A DNA stretch of 64,000 nucleotides from an uncultured SAR86 cluster bacterium (GTDB lineage: Bacteria > Pseudomonadota > Gammaproteobacteria > Magnimaribacterales > Magnimaribacteraceae): contig CACBBD010000002.1 in NCBI GenBank assembly GCA_902537425.1, positions 82,557-146,556 of the forward strand, read 5' to 3'. Under the pieces are notes generated by a model. The model did no database searches. It saw only the letters and a list, made by a program, of their open reading frames with translations, and was not told the origin of the DNA. Shown here in pieces: positions 23,870-35,393 of the stretch (positions are counted from its first letter, which is position 1; every line of letters begins with the position of its first letter). The position numbers and the translations under genes were made by a program.

Positions 23870-25321
23870 TTATTTAAGCGTTGTAGACCCCATTAAATGT
23901 CGATCAATTTCTCGAGCTGCGGCCCTGCCTTCATTTATTGCCCAGACTACCAGAGATTGTCCTCTTCTACAGTCGCCAGCAGCAAATACTTTTGGATTAG
24001 ATGTTTGGTGAACATTGTGTTCAGCTTTGTAATTTGATCTTTCATCTAGCTGGATATCTAAATTGTGTACGGAATATTCCTCTGGACCTAGGAACCCCAT
24101 AGCAAGTAGAATCAGATCCGCTTCCCACTCCTTTTCAGTACCAGGGATTTCTTTAAAATTTTTATCAACTTCAACAGTCTTGATTCCTCTTAGTGTTCCA
24201 TCTTTATCTCTTAAGAATTCTTTCCCTGATATTGAATAGACTCTGGGATCATCACCATATATCTCTTTAGATTCTTCATGACCGTAATCAACCTTATATA
24301 TTCTTGGGAACAAAGGCCAAGGATTATTATCTGCTCGTTCTTTAGGAGGTTCAGGCATGATTTCAAAATTTATTAAAGATTTACATCCATGTCTCAAAGA
24401 AGTCCCTATACAGTCCGTACCTGTATCTCCACCACCTATTACAATGACATTTTTATCTTTTGCAGATATGAAATTCCCATCATCATGTTCGGAGTCTAAT
24501 AAACTCTTAGTATTCTTTCGCAAGAAATCCATTGCAAAGTGCACCCCGTTACCTTCTCTTTCTGGTATGGGCAAGTCTCTTGGATTAGTTGCTCCAGTTG
24601 CCATTAAGACGATGTCATTTGACTCAGCTAGCTCTCTGACACTGACAGAGTTTTCTCCTTTTCCTCCTACGTCTGCATTTGTAAAGAACTCTATGCCCTC
24701 CATTTCCATTATTTCTAGTCTTTGATCGATTATAGATTTATCTAGCTTCATATTGGGAATGCCATACATCATGAGACCACCTATACGATCTGCTCTTTCA
24801 TAAACTTTTACGTTGTGACCAACACTATTAAGTTGTTGAGCCGCAGATAGTCCTGCGGGGCCTGAACCAACTATAGCAACCGACTTTCCAGTTCTATTTT
24901 GGGGAATTTGTGGTTTTAGCCAACCGTTTTGAAAGCCCTTATCTGCTATAGCGAATTCTAAATTCTTAATTGCTACAGGACTTTCTGTTATACCTAGAAC
25001 ACATGCTCCTTCGCAAACTGCTGGACAAACTCTTCCAGTAACTTCGGGGAAGTTATTTGTTAACATTAATTTATCAAAAGCTTCTTCCCATTTATTTTGA
25101 TAGACGAGGTCATTCCACTCTGGAATGAGGTTATAAACAGGACACCCTTCACCGGATTGGCAAAATGGAACTCCACAATCCATGCATCTAGCACCTTGAA
25201 CGGCAAGTTTTTCATCATCGTGATCGGTATAGATTTCTTTAAAATCTAAGACCCTTTCTTTTGCTGGACGGTAAGGCTCTACTGCCCTTGAGAATTCTTT
25301 AAATCCAGTAGTTTTACCCAT
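23870..25321 (-). CDS. gltD: Glutamate synthase small subunit
   Basis: [55 protein letters not shown]. Confidence 0.95.
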   Translation of the reverse strand: MGKTTGFKEFSRAVEPYRPAKERVLDFKEIYTDHDDEKLAVQGARCMDCGVPFCQSGEGCPVYNLIPEWNDLVYQNKWEEAFDKLMLTNNFPEVTGRVCPAVCEGACVLGITESPVAIKNLEFAIADKGFQNGWLKPQIPQNRTGKSVAIVGSGPAGLSAAQQLNSVGHNVKVYERADRIGGLMMYGIPNMKLDKSIIDQRLEIMEMEGIEFFTNADVGGKGENSVSVRELAESNDIVLMATGATNPRDLPIPEREGNGVHFAMDFLRKNTKSLLDSEHDDGNFISAKDKNVIVIGGGDTGTDCIGTSLRHGCKSLINFEIMPEPPKERADNNPWPLFPRIYKVDYGHEESKEIYGDDPRVYSISGKEFLRDKDGTLRGIKTVEVDKNFKEIPGTEKEWEADLILLAMGFLGPEEYSVHNLDIQLDERSNYKAEHNVHQTSNPKVFAAGDCRRGQSLVVWAINEGRAAAREIDRHLMGSTTLK

Positions 25322-28300
25322 TGCTTTGTTGTTTTGTTTTCATTTCATTTAGAACACGTTTGTAATCCGTTGGCATAACTTTTACGAATTTTTTAGAGGC
25401 ATTTTCCCAATTTTTAAGGATATTCTCCGCAACAGTCGATTCGGTATATTTATTATGTTTTAGAATTAAACCTTTGAGGTCAGATAAGTCTTCTTCCAAT
25501 AGAGGCTCTAACTCAAAAGTTTCATTATTACATTTTTTCTCAAAGTCACCTTGATCATCAAAAATGTAAGCTATTCCTCCACTCATTCCGGCACCAAAAT
25601 TCCTTCCTGTTGGACCTAAAATAACAGCTTTACCTCCCGTCATATACTCACATCCATGATCTCCAATGCCCTCTACAACTACTGAAGCACCACTATTTCT
25701 TACGCAGAATCTTTCCGCAGCTATACCTCTAAAATAAGCTTCACCTTCGGTTGCTCCATAGAGGGCTACATTGCCCAAAAGAATATTCTCTTCGGCTTTA
25801 AATTTGCTATTTTTAGGAGGATATATGATGAGTTTACCTCCGGATAGCCCTTTGCCAACATAGTCATTAGCATCGCCTTCTAGCTTGAATGTAATTCCTT
25901 TAACTAACCAAGCAGCAAAGCTTTGTCCAGCCGACCCATTGAAATTAATTTCTATCGTATCTTCAGAAAGATTATTGGTCTCCCATACTTTAGCAACTTC
26001 GTTTGAAAGCATAGTTCCAACTGTTCTATTAATATTATTAATTTTGCTATTAAGAACAGTCTTTTCACCTTGTGTAATTGCATTTTTACATTTATCTATC
26101 AGAACATTATCCAAGGCTTTGTCAAGACCATGGTCTTGGCTTTGAGTATTATAGACTTCGGTATTTTCGAAAATCCTTTGAGCAGGCTCAAGGATACCAC
26201 TGAAATCAAGACCATTTCTTTTCCAGTGATCTATTGCTAGGTCAGTTTCCAAACAATCAACTCTACCAATCATTTCGTTGACAGTTTTGAAACCCATTTC
26301 TGCCATTATCATACGTAAATCTTTGGCTACCATGAAAAGATAATTTACTACATGTTCAGGCTTGCCTTTGAATTTTTTTCTTAATTCTTCGTCTTGTGTT
26401 GCTATGCCAACTGGACATGTATTGAGGTGACATTTTCTCATCATTATGCAACCTAAAGTAACTAAAGGAGCAGTTGCAAATCCGAATTCTTCGGCTCCTA
26501 AAAGTGCGGCAATGGCTACATCTCTTCCAGTTTTTATTTGTCCATCTGTTTGGAGAACAACTCTTGAGCGTAAGTTGTTCATAACCAAGGTTTGATGAGT
26601 TTCAGCTACACCTAATTCCCAAGGAAGTCCTGCGTGCTTTATGGACGTAAGAGGAGAAGCACCCGTACCTCCATCATGACCTGCGATTACAAGATGATCA
26701 GTTTTAGCTTTCACTACACCAGAGGCAATAGTTCCAACTCCAACTTCTGAAACCAACTTCACGCTTATTCTGGAACTTCGATTAGCATTTTTTAAATCAT
26801 GGATTAATTGGGCTATGTCTTCTATAGAATAAATATCATGATGTGGAGGAGGGCTGATTAAACCTACTCCAGGAGTTGAATGTCTTATCTTGGCTATATA
26901 TTCATCAACTTTTTTGCCTGGTAATTCTCCACCTTCACCAGGCTTGGCCCCTTGCGATATTTTTATTTGTAACTCATCTGAATTGGTTAGATATCTCATC
27001 GTTACACCAAACCTACCTGAAGCTACTTGCTTAATTGCTGATCTTTTAGAAACACCAGATTCATCGGGTGTGAACCTGATAGGATCTTCACCACCTTCGC
27101 CAGTATTAGACTTTCCGCCTAATTTATTCATAGCTATTGCTAATGACTCATGAGATTCAGTAGAAATCGAACCTAAGCTCATTGCACCTGTTGCAAACCT
27201 TTTTACTATTTCCTTTTCACTCTCAACTTCATCTATATTGATTGGCTCTTGAGTACTTTTGAACTTTAAGAGACCTCTTAGTGAGCTTAGTTTTGTGGAA
27301 ACTTCATTAGCATGTTTAGCGAAAGCCCAATAAGCATCTTCATCATTAGTTCGAGCAGCTAGTTGTAAGGATGAAATGGTTTTCGGGTCCCACATATGAG
27401 CATCTCCACCATTTCTCCAATGAAAGTCTCCAGGATTGGGAAGTGTAGTAACATTAATTTTTTCTTCTGGGTACCCTAAATCATGCCTTCTTTTCTGTTC
27501 GTCAAATAATGCTTCAAAGCTTATACCTCCGACCCTGCTTGCTGTTCCAGGAAATGATTTATCTATGATTTCGTTAGATAGACCGACAGCTTCAAATATT
27601 TGTGCACCCTTATAAGAGTGAAGAGTAGATATTCCCATTTTTGCCATTACTTTAAGGATTCCTTTTTTTGTTCCTTTCTTATAGGCATTTACTATTTGTT
27701 CGTTGTTTTTCAAAGTTGCATCTTTTAGAGTACCATCCTCCAAGGATTGAAATATTGCCTCAAATGCTAGGTATGGATTTATAGCATCTGCTCCATAGCC
27801 AAAAAGTAAACAATGGTGATGCACCTCTCTTGCTTCCCCAGTTTCTATGACAATACCTATTTTTGTTCTAAGTTGATTTTTTATAAGGTGATGATGTACC
27901 GAAGAGCAAGACAAAAGTGAGCTAAGAGAGATTCTTGATTCGGACACTCCCTTGTCAGATAACACTATAAAAGAATAGCCTTGTTCAATGGCACTCTCTG
28001 CTTCCTGACACACTTCATCAAGCCTCGATAGCATACCTTTTATGCCATCCTCTTTTTGATAGGTTAGATCTATAGTTTTAGTTTTCCAATTACCAACAGA
28101 GATTTCTTTGATAGAACTCAATTCTTTATTAGACAGAATTGGATTTACAACTCTTAATCTTTTTACATTGTTTTTGTCATTTTCTAAAAGATTTCCTTCA
28201 GGGCCAATTAAGCACTCCAGAGACATTATTACCTCTTCTCTAATTGAATCTATCGCTGGATTAGTAACTTGTGCAAATAGCTGTTTAAAATAATCGAATA

Positions 28301-29873
28301 GCAGTCTGGGCTTATCAGAAAGGCAAGCCAATGCAGCATCATTACCCATTGATCCTAGAGGATCTCTTAATTCTGAAACAAGGGGTAAAAGCATGAATTG
28401 CATGGTCTCTGTCGTATATCCAAAAGCTCTCATCCTCTCGACGAGATTATTCCCTACACTATCATCCTCCGATTGACCCTTGAGGTTTTCCAGCTCAACT
28501 ATGGACTGATTCCAATCTATGTAATCATGTTGATTTGCAATGTCTTTCTTAATAGTTTCATCAGGAATCATCTCACCCTTTTCAAAATCAATAAGAAACA
28601 TCTTACCTGGTTGCAACCTGCCTTTTTTAATTACTTTTTTTGGATCAACAGGTAATACCCCAACCTCTGATGCCATTATGACTTTATCATCATCGGTCAG
28701 ATAAAATCTGCTCGGTCTTAAACCATTTCTATCTAAAACTGCTCCAACTTTTTTTCCATCAGTAAAGACGATGGAGGCAGGCCCATCCCAAGGTTCAATC
28801 ATAGATGAACTAAATTGGTAGAATGCTTTCTTTTGATCTGACATATTCACATCTGATTGCCATGCTTCCGGTATCATCATCATGACTGACTCTTGTAGGC
28901 TTCTTCCAGACAGTAATAGAAATTCTAGGACATTATCAAAACTACCTGAATCAGTGCAGTCTAGTTCTGTAATAGGGAAAAGTTTTTCTATTTCTTTGCC
29001 AAATAGGTCACTCTCAACAGTTCCTTGCCTTGCTTTCATGGCATTCATATTACCTCTGAGGGTATTGATTTCACCGTTATGACACATGTATCTATTTGGC
29101 TGGGCTCTATCCCATGACGGAAAAGTATTTGTGCTGAACCTTGAATGCACCATAGCTAAATGAGTTTCAAAACTTTTATTTTCTAAATCAGGATAGAAAG
29201 GAAAAAGTTGAGAGGGTGTGAGCATTCCCTTATAAACCATTACTGTAGTTGACAAGCTACATATATAAAAAAGTTTCGCTTCTTTAAGTTCTTCTGAGTT
29301 TCGAATTAAGTTACTGATTCTTTTCCTAATTAAATAGAGTTTTCTATCAAATTCATCCTGGCTAATGCCCTCTGAACATTGAATGAAAAGTTGTTTGATA
29401 TGTGGTTGTGCGCCTCTAGCAGCGGGACCTACATTGGCTCCTTCTGAATCTACAGGAACCTCTCTCCAACCTAAGCAGATTTGATTTTCTTCTTTTATGA
29501 TTGATTCTGTTTTTTTTATGCAGAATTCTCTTTCACTTTGATCAGTTGGTAAAAATATATTCCCAACTGCGTATTGACCTATTTCAGGGAGATTTATTTC
29601 AATTTTTTTGGCTTCTGCTCTAAAAAAACCATCTGGTAATGCCATAAGTATTCCAGCTCCATCGCCTGTATTTTCTTCAAACCCACATCCACCCCTATGA
29701 TCCATTTGAGAATTCACATGAAAAGCATCATCCATTATTTCTCTTGATGGAATACCCTTAATATTGGCGACTAATCCGACACCACAAGAATCTTTCTCAA
29801 ATTGTGGGTCATATAATCCCCTTTTTTTGGGGAAGCCAAACCTGTACTTGTCTTTAAGTCTAAAATTTTTCAT
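25314..29873 (-). CDS. gltB: Glutamate synthase large subunit
   Basis: DSCGVGLVANIKG N-terminal nucleophile Cys; class-II GATase, FMN and GXGXG domains. Start probably MKNFRL (29873); the ORF track extends to 29966. Confidence 0.94.
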   Translation of the reverse strand: MKNFRLKDKYRFGFPKKRGLYDPQFEKDSCGVGLVANIKGIPSREIMDDAFHVNSQMDHRGGCGFEENTGDGAGILMALPDGFFRAEAKKIEINLPEIGQYAVGNIFLPTDQSEREFCIKKTESIIKEENQICLGWREVPVDSEGANVGPAARGAQPHIKQLFIQCSEGISQDEFDRKLYLIRKRISNLIRNSEELKEAKLFYICSLSTTVMVYKGMLTPSQLFPFYPDLENKSFETHLAMVHSRFSTNTFPSWDRAQPNRYMCHNGEINTLRGNMNAMKARQGTVESDLFGKEIEKLFPITELDCTDSGSFDNVLEFLLLSGRSLQESVMMMIPEAWQSDVNMSDQKKAFYQFSSSMIEPWDGPASIVFTDGKKVGAVLDRNGLRPSRFYLTDDDKVIMASEVGVLPVDPKKVIKKGRLQPGKMFLIDFEKGEMIPDETIKKDIANQHDYIDWNQSIVELENLKGQSEDDSVGNNLVERMRAFGYTTETMQFMLLPLVSELRDPLGSMGNDAALACLSDKPRLLFDYFKQLFAQVTNPAIDSIREEVIMSLECLIGPEGNLLENDKNNVKRLRVVNPILSNKELSSIKEISVGNWKTKTIDLTYQKEDGIKGMLSRLDEVCQEAESAIEQGYSFIVLSDKGVSESRISLSSLLSCSSVHHHLIKNQLRTKIGIVIETGEAREVHHHCLLFGYGADAINPYLAFEAIFQSLEDGTLKDATLKNNEQIVNAYKKGTKKGILKVMAKMGISTLHSYKGAQIFEAVGLSNEIIDKSFPGTASRVGGISFEALFDEQKRRHDLGYPEEKINVTTLPNPGDFHWRNGGDAHMWDPKTISSLQLAARTNDEDAYWAFAKHANEVSTKLSSLRGLLKFKSTQEPINIDEVESEKEIVKRFATGAMSLGSISTESHESLAIAMNKLGGKSNTGEGGEDPIRFTPDESGVSKRSAIKQVASGRFGVTMRYLTNSDELQIKISQGAKPGEGGELPGKKVDEYIAKIRHSTPGVGLISPPPHHDIYSIEDIAQLIHDLKNANRSSRISVKLVSEVGVGTIASGVVKAKTDHLVIAGHDGGTGASPLTSIKHAGLPWELGVAETHQTLVMNNLRSRVVLQTDGQIKTGRDVAIAALLGAEEFGFATAPLVTLGCIMMRKCHLNTCPVGIATQDEELRKKFKGKPEHVVNYLFMVAKDLRMIMAEMGFKTVNEMIGRVDCLETDLAIDHWKRNGLDFSGILEPAQRIFENTEVYNTQSQDHGLDKALDNVLIDKCKNAITQGEKTVLNSKINNINRTVGTMLSNEVAKVWETNNLSEDTIEINFNGSAGQSFAAWLVKGITFKLEGDANDYVGKGLSGGKLIIYPPKNSKFKAEENILLGNVALYGATEGEAYFRGIAAERFCVRNSGASVVVEGIGDHGCEYMTGGKAVILGPTGRNFGAGMSGGIAYIFDDQGDFEKKCNNETFELEPLLEEDLSDLKGLILKHNKYTESTVAENILKNWENASKKFVKVMPTDYKRVLNEMKTKQQSNG

Positions 29874-29980
29874 ATTTAGTGGGTTGTGGACCCTCAGTTT
29901 ACTATTTAGTAAAAAAGTTAGTTCTGAGAGTTGCGCAGGTGCGTAATTGTACCTTTTGTTGAGCAATCTGGGAAGTTTGC

Positions 29981-31054
29981 CTAGTCTAATTTAATAGACT
30001 CAATAATATCGGATTCTTGAATATCTGATAAAATCTGTGCTTCTCCGATGGAGCTTAGCAAAATAAAATTAAGACTATCACCTTTCTTTTTTTTATCTGC
30101 TGACATCAGTTTAATCAAATCATTTGGTTGAAATTCACTTTTTAATAGTTCCTCAGACATAATCGAATAAATAAGTTGCTTAATCTTATCTACTTCTTTT
30201 TTTTCGAGATTCAGGATTTTTTGAGATAAATTTGTAGCCATAATCATTCCTAGTGCAACAGCCTCGCCATGAGAAATTCTCTCATAGTTACCGTAAACTT
30301 CAATAGCATGTCCAAAAGTATGACCAAAGTTAAGCCATTTTCTTATTCCTTGCTCGGTTTCATCCTTTGAGACTACTTCTGCTTTTATCTCGATGGATTT
30401 AGAGATAGCTTTTAATAGCTTTACATCATTAGCCTCTAAAAGGTTTTTTATATTTTCTTCTAACCATTTGAAAAAGGTTTCATCTTTGATTAATGCATGT
30501 TTAATAATCTCTGCCAGACCTTCTCTGATTTGTACTTTTTCTAAACTTTTTAAAAGTTTAGTATCGGTCAATACCTTTGAAGGTTGATGAAAAGCTCCGA
30601 TCATATTCTTTCCTTTAGGATGATTTATGGCTGTTTTTCCACCTACCGAAGCATCGACTTGAGATAGTAAGGTTGAGGGAAACAGAACAAAGTCGACTCC
30701 TCTTAGGAAGGTAGCAGCTGCAAATCCTGTTATGTCACAAATAATACCTCCTCCTAGAGCAAAAAGGATGCATTCTCTACTATAGCTTTTCTCAATAAGT
30801 AGATCATGAATGATAGCTAATGTTTCACTAGACTTATTTTCCTCACTTGCTTCTATAGTTATTTCAGAATACTTTGATGATATATTTGACAGAGTTACCT
30901 GAACCTCATTTTTTATTGATTCATCAATTTTTGAATCAATTACTAATAGGATTTCTTTATTTGAAAACTCTAGTAAATTATTTTCACCAAGAATATCTGT
31001 TCCTACTAAAACCGTATAATTTCTAGAATCTGTATTTATCTTTATCTCTTTCAT
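29981..31054 (-). CDS. aroB: 3-dehydroquinate synthase
   Basis: ALGGGIICDITGFAAATFLRGVDFV, VDASVGGKTAINHPKGKNMIGAFHQP. Confidence 0.95.
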   Translation of the reverse strand: MKEIKINTDSRNYTVLVGTDILGENNLLEFSNKEILLVIDSKIDESIKNEVQVTLSNISSKYSEITIEASEENKSSETLAIIHDLLIEKSYSRECILFALGGGIICDITGFAAATFLRGVDFVLFPSTLLSQVDASVGGKTAINHPKGKNMIGAFHQPSKVLTDTKLLKSLEKVQIREGLAEIIKHALIKDETFFKWLEENIKNLLEANDVKLLKAISKSIEIKAEVVSKDETEQGIRKWLNFGHTFGHAIEVYGNYERISHGEAVALGMIMATNLSQKILNLEKKEVDKIKQLIYSIMSEELLKSEFQPNDLIKLMSADKKKKGDSLNFILLSSIGEAQILSDIQESDIIESIKLD

Positions 31055-31548
31055 TTTTTTAACTTTGTAACGATCAGATCTACCGCATCATTTGCATCAT
31101 TTGTTTCTTTTATAGTTATATCGCTACAAGTTTCATAAATTGGATTGCGTATCTCAGCAATTTTTCTGAGTGTCTTTTCTTTATCAACCCCATAAAGAAG
31201 GGGCCTATCTTGATCATCAATAGTTCTTTCTAATTGAGTTTGGATACTTATTTCCAAGTATATTACTGTACCTTTATTCAATAATTCTCTATTTTCTTCT
31301 CTTAAAACTATACCGCCGCCTGTAGAAATCACACAACTTTCATTAGTAGTGAGATTACTAAAAGCTTCATACTCCCTGTCTCTAAATTTTTCTTCACCTT
31401 CAACATCAAAAATCCAAGATATTTTAGCTCCGGCTTTTTTCTCAATTTCATTATCTATATCAAAAAAATCTAGACCTAACCTTTTAGAGAGTTTTCTGCC
31501 TACGGTAGACTTCCCAGAAGCCATAGAGCCGATAATTATTAGCCTCAT
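31051..31548 (-). CDS. aroK: Shikimate kinase
   Basis: GSMASGKSTVGRKLSKRLGLDFFDIDNEIE, ISTGGGIV, DDQDRPLL; overlaps aroB. Confidence 0.93.
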   Translation of the reverse strand: MRLIIIGSMASGKSTVGRKLSKRLGLDFFDIDNEIEKKAGAKISWIFDVEGEEKFRDREYEAFSNLTTNESCVISTGGGIVLREENRELLNKGTVIYLEISIQTQLERTIDDQDRPLLYGVDKEKTLRKIAEIRNPIYETCSDITIKETNDANDAVDLIVTKLKK

Positions 31549-31568
31549 TGGGTTATTATAACTCCTAG

Positions 31569-33938
31569 ATGTGGCTTAAATTTAAATCATACTTCATTTC
31601 GTTCTCATACAGCTTATATGGAAAGGTCTTTGTTATATTCCTTTGTATTTCTTTAATGTTCATATCTAGTTTGAATATATATATTGATAGCAAGTTGCCA
31701 AATGAACAAACCATTAGAGATATAGAACTTCAGATACCTCTCAAAATTTTTTCCTCAGATGGGAAATTAATAGGTGAGTTTGGAGAACAAAGAAGAACGG
31801 CTTTAAATTTTAATGAAATACCAAATCATTATGTAAATGCTGTATTGGCAGCAGAGGATGATAATTTTTTCTCTCATTCTGGAGTGAGTTATTCAGGACT
31901 TCTTAGGTCTCTTTTTAGGCTAGCAGTTTCAGGGCAAATTCAAGGAGGAGGAAGCACTATAACTATGCAGGTTGCTGGGAATTATTTAACCAGCAGGGAC
32001 ATAAGTCTTTTCCGAAAAGTAAAAGATATATTTCTAGCCTATAGATTGGAAAAGACGTACTCAAAAGAAGAAATTTTTGAGTTTTATGTGAATAGAATTT
32101 TCTTTGGAAATCGTGCTTATGGAATTGCTGCAGCGAGTGAAGTTTACTATGGCAGGCCTTTATCAGATTTAAATTTAGCGCAATGGGCAATGATAGCTGC
32201 ATTACCTAAGGCACCTTCTTCCATAAATCCTCTTGTAAACCCGAAAAGAGCATTGATAAGACGTAATTGGATTCTTCAAAGAATGCTGGATTTAAAACAC
32301 ATACATGAAGAGCAGTTCAATATAGCAATTGAAGCGCCAATAAGTGCCAATTATTATGGACTGGTTTCAGAAGTCGAAGCACCTTATGTCGCTGAAGAAG
32401 TGAGGCGTTATATGATTCAAGAATATGGTTTAAAAGCTTATTCTGAAGGACTTGAGGTTTATACAACTATTAATTCAAAATTCCAAAACCATGCGTCAGA
32501 TGCTTTGCGATCAGGTTTAGAAGATTATGATAAAAGGCATGGTTTTCGAGAACCAGAAAATATATTTGACCTATTTCCTATAAACTTTTTTCAGTATTCG
32601 AGAGCAGAAAAGATTGATGAGGCAGAAGAAACTTTAAATATAGAATCAAGAGATTTAGAAGAGAAATCAGATCTATCTAAAGTTTTCCAATACCTAGAGA
32701 CATTTACTGAAAATAAAGAACGTTTCTTAGGAGTTGTAACTGATAATTCAAAGGATCTAGAAGTTCTTACAAAATATGGAAATTTAATTGATATTAAGTG
32801 GAATGAAGATTTAAATTGGGCCCGACCTTACATTTCCGAAAATAGAAGAGGTGCAAGACCTAGATCATTTTTAGACATACTAAAACCTGGCGATTTAGTG
32901 TGGCTGTCTAAAGATAGTATCACTAAAACTATTTCTCTTACCCAGATTCCTGAGGCGCAAAGTGCATTAATTTCTATTGATCCAAAATCAGGTTCAATTC
33001 TTGCCTCGGTTGGAGGGTATGATTTCTTCTTAAGTAAATTTAATAGAGTAGAACAAGCCTCTCCATTACTGGGTTCAAATTTTAAGCCATTTTTGTACGC
33101 AGCTGCTTTTTCAAATGGATTTACACCTTCCTCTCTTATCAACGATGCGCCGATTATATTTGAAGACGAGGCTTTGGAAGAAAAATGGAGGCCAAGGAAT
33201 GCTAGTGGTAAGTTTTATGGACCAACCAGACTTCGTGAAGGTTTGCTGCAAAGCAGAAACCTTGTATCGGTTAGATTATTAAGAGAGTTGGGAGTTGGAA
33301 AAGTAAGAAGTTTTGCCGAAAAGTTTGGATTTGACAAGCAAAGATTGCCAGCAGATCTTTCTTTGTCCTTAGGAACAGCATCACTAAATCCCTTATCTAA
33401 TGCAGTTGCTTACTCAGTATTTGCAAATGAAGGAAAAAAGGTCGAACCATATTTGATTTCTAAGATCTTAGATAGATCAGGTAAGGTTTTGTTTGAAAAA
33501 ATAATACAAGAACCACAACAAGTTATTGATCCAAGGATAGCTTTTTTGATCAATGACATCTTAAAAGAAGCTGCAGTTAGAGGGACAGCTCGAAAAATCT
33601 CTGAACTACAAAGAAAAGATTTTGCTGGTAAAACTGGCACAACAAATGAAGCTGAAAGCACATGGTTTACCGGATATAATGATCATATCGTTACATCTGT
33701 TTGGGTTGGGTTCGATCAGCCTAAAAGCTTGGGAGACCGAGAGTTCGGTTCATCCATAGCTCTTCCTATTTGGCTGAATTATAAAAAACAAATTATAGAT
33801 GAAATACCGATGTCTTCTGTACTTCCTCCTGAGGGTCTAGCGATAGTTAAAATTGACAGGGATTCAGGTAAATTAGCAAATGAACAAACCAATAAACCAA
33901 TGTTCGAATATTTTCTAGAAGAAAGCATCCCTAACTAA
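31569..33938 (+). CDS. mrcA: Penicillin-binding protein 1A
   Basis: GT51 motif AAEDDNFFSHSGVSYSGLLR, QGGGSTITMQVAGN; transpeptidase SNFKPFLYAAA, KTGTTNEAESTWF; adjacent to aroK. Confidence 0.93.
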   Translation: MWLKFKSYFISFSYSLYGKVFVIFLCISLMFISSLNIYIDSKLPNEQTIRDIELQIPLKIFSSDGKLIGEFGEQRRTALNFNEIPNHYVNAVLAAEDDNFFSHSGVSYSGLLRSLFRLAVSGQIQGGGSTITMQVAGNYLTSRDISLFRKVKDIFLAYRLEKTYSKEEIFEFYVNRIFFGNRAYGIAAASEVYYGRPLSDLNLAQWAMIAALPKAPSSINPLVNPKRALIRRNWILQRMLDLKHIHEEQFNIAIEAPISANYYGLVSEVEAPYVAEEVRRYMIQEYGLKAYSEGLEVYTTINSKFQNHASDALRSGLEDYDKRHGFREPENIFDLFPINFFQYSRAEKIDEAEETLNIESRDLEEKSDLSKVFQYLETFTENKERFLGVVTDNSKDLEVLTKYGNLIDIKWNEDLNWARPYISENRRGARPRSFLDILKPGDLVWLSKDSITKTISLTQIPEAQSALISIDPKSGSILASVGGYDFFLSKFNRVEQASPLLGSNFKPFLYAAAFSNGFTPSSLINDAPIIFEDEALEEKWRPRNASGKFYGPTRLREGLLQSRNLVSVRLLRELGVGKVRSFAEKFGFDKQRLPADLSLSLGTASLNPLSNAVAYSVFANEGKKVEPYLISKILDRSGKVLFEKIIQEPQQVIDPRIAFLINDILKEAAVRGTARKISELQRKDFAGKTGTTNEAESTWFTGYNDHIVTSVWVGFDQPKSLGDREFGSSIALPIWLNYKKQIIDEIPMSSVLPPEGLAIVKIDRDSGKLANEQTNKPMFEYFLEESIPN

Positions 33939-34518
33939 CATCTAAAGCTGCGATTAGAAATTCAAATTGATCATTGATCCTCTTTGAGGGAGATTCAGTA
34001 AAGCCAGATCTTACAAACTGTTGAATTATTCCTTCAGAACATGCTAACAAAAGATTTGCAGCAGAAGCAGTGGGTAGTCCGAGTTTCTTTTTTGTATCTT
34101 GTTCGTATTTTTGAAGGTTTTGTTTTATGAGTAACTCCACTTTAGCCATCATTTGCTTTATTCTCTCATCTAAACTTGTTTCATCTACCGAAAATGCTTC
34201 TCTAGTTAGTAGTCTAGCTAAACCAGGGTTCTTTTCACTGAAGCTTACCAATAAAATAAGAATTTTTTTTACTTTCTCAAGCTCATCTCCTTCGGCAGAA
34301 TTAATGCTGTTGATGAGATCAAAAATATTTTGTTCACAAAAGTCTACTAAGCCTGAATAAATCTTCTTCTTACTAGGAAAATGCCTGTATATTGCTGCTT
34401 CAGTGATTTCACACTCAGCCGCTAATAGGGATGTTGTGATTTTTACGGGACCTTTTTCACCAAGCATTTTAGCAAGGCTTTGCATGATATCTAGTTGGCG
34501 CGGTTTAAGCTGACTCAT
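33931..34518 (-). CDS. slmA: TetR-family nucleoid occlusion factor SlmA
   Basis: RQLDIMQSLAKMLGEKGPVKITTSLLAAECEITEAAIYRHFPSKKKIYSGL; next to argB. Confidence 0.88.
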   Translation of the reverse strand: MSQLKPRQLDIMQSLAKMLGEKGPVKITTSLLAAECEITEAAIYRHFPSKKKIYSGLVDFCEQNIFDLINSINSAEGDELEKVKKILILLVSFSEKNPGLARLLTREAFSVDETSLDERIKQMMAKVELLIKQNLQKYEQDTKKKLGLPTASAANLLLACSEGIIQQFVRSGFTESPSKRINDQFEFLIAALDVS

Positions 34519-34527
34519 AATATTGAT

Positions 34528-35391
34528 TTAGCTTATCATAGTTCCTACGCCCTCTTCAGTTAGTACTTCTAATAAAACTGCATGCGGAACTCTTCCATCA
34601 ATTATATGACAAGTTTTTACACCTCTCATCTTAGCATTAAGGGCGGCCTTAAGTTTTGGAGTCATTCCGCCCTTTATATACTCCTCTTTAAGAATTCTTT
34701 GCCCTTTCTGTAAAGAGATTTTAGAAATAAGTTGATTTTTTGAGTCTCCAATCCCTTTAACATCTGTCAAGAGTATAAGTTTTTCAGCATCAAGAGCTTC
34801 TGCAACCTCTCCCGCAACAACATCAGCATTTATATTTAAGTATTTATGCAGCCTAGATATCCCAATTGGAGCTATGACTGGTATCAAGCCTTCCTCTATT
34901 TTTTTTTTGAGTTCACGAGTTTTTATCTTATCTACTTTTCCAACATAACCTAAATCAATACTTCCCCCACTTACTTCTTTTGATGCTCTAATAATTTGAT
35001 ACTTAGTATGGTTAAAAGATATTGCGTTGCCGCCAAACTTTTTTATCAATCTCACAATCTCATTATTAATTTTTGTCCCGAGGACTTTTTTTACAACTGT
35101 CATGGCAGATTTAGTTGTGACCCTAAGTCCACCAATGAACTCTGATTCAATACCTGCCTTAGCTAGCTCATTACCAATTTGAGGACCCCCTCCATGCACA
35201 ATTACAGGTTTCATTCCTACCAATTTCATAAGAGCTATATCTCTAGAAAAGCTCTTTTTAAGTGACTCATCTATCATGGCGGCGCCACCGTATTTAATGA
35301 CAATTACTTTATCTTTGAACTTTCTTATGTAGGGAAGCCCTTCTGTTAAAACTGAGGCAATATTCTCTGCCTGTTTTCTAGTAATTGTCAT
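34528..35391 (-). CDS. argB: Acetylglutamate kinase
   Basis: VIKYGGAAMID, PVIVHGGGPQIGNEL, GGMTPKLKAAL. Confidence 0.95.
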   Translation of the reverse strand: MTITRKQAENIASVLTEGLPYIRKFKDKVIVIKYGGAAMIDESLKKSFSRDIALMKLVGMKPVIVHGGGPQIGNELAKAGIESEFIGGLRVTTKSAMTVVKKVLGTKINNEIVRLIKKFGGNAISFNHTKYQIIRASKEVSGGSIDLGYVGKVDKIKTRELKKKIEEGLIPVIAPIGISRLHKYLNINADVVAGEVAEALDAEKLILLTDVKGIGDSKNQLISKISLQKGQRILKEEYIKGGMTPKLKAALNAKMRGVKTCHIIDGRVPHAVLLEVLTEEGVGTMIS

Positions 35392-35393
35392 TA

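Noticed and set aside
24357-29946. Plus-strand ORFs inside gltD/gltB (24357, 25885, 26890, 28108, 28398, 28882, 29764)
   Set aside because: Antisense to strongly supported conserved CDSs; no RBS/family signal; shadow ORFs.
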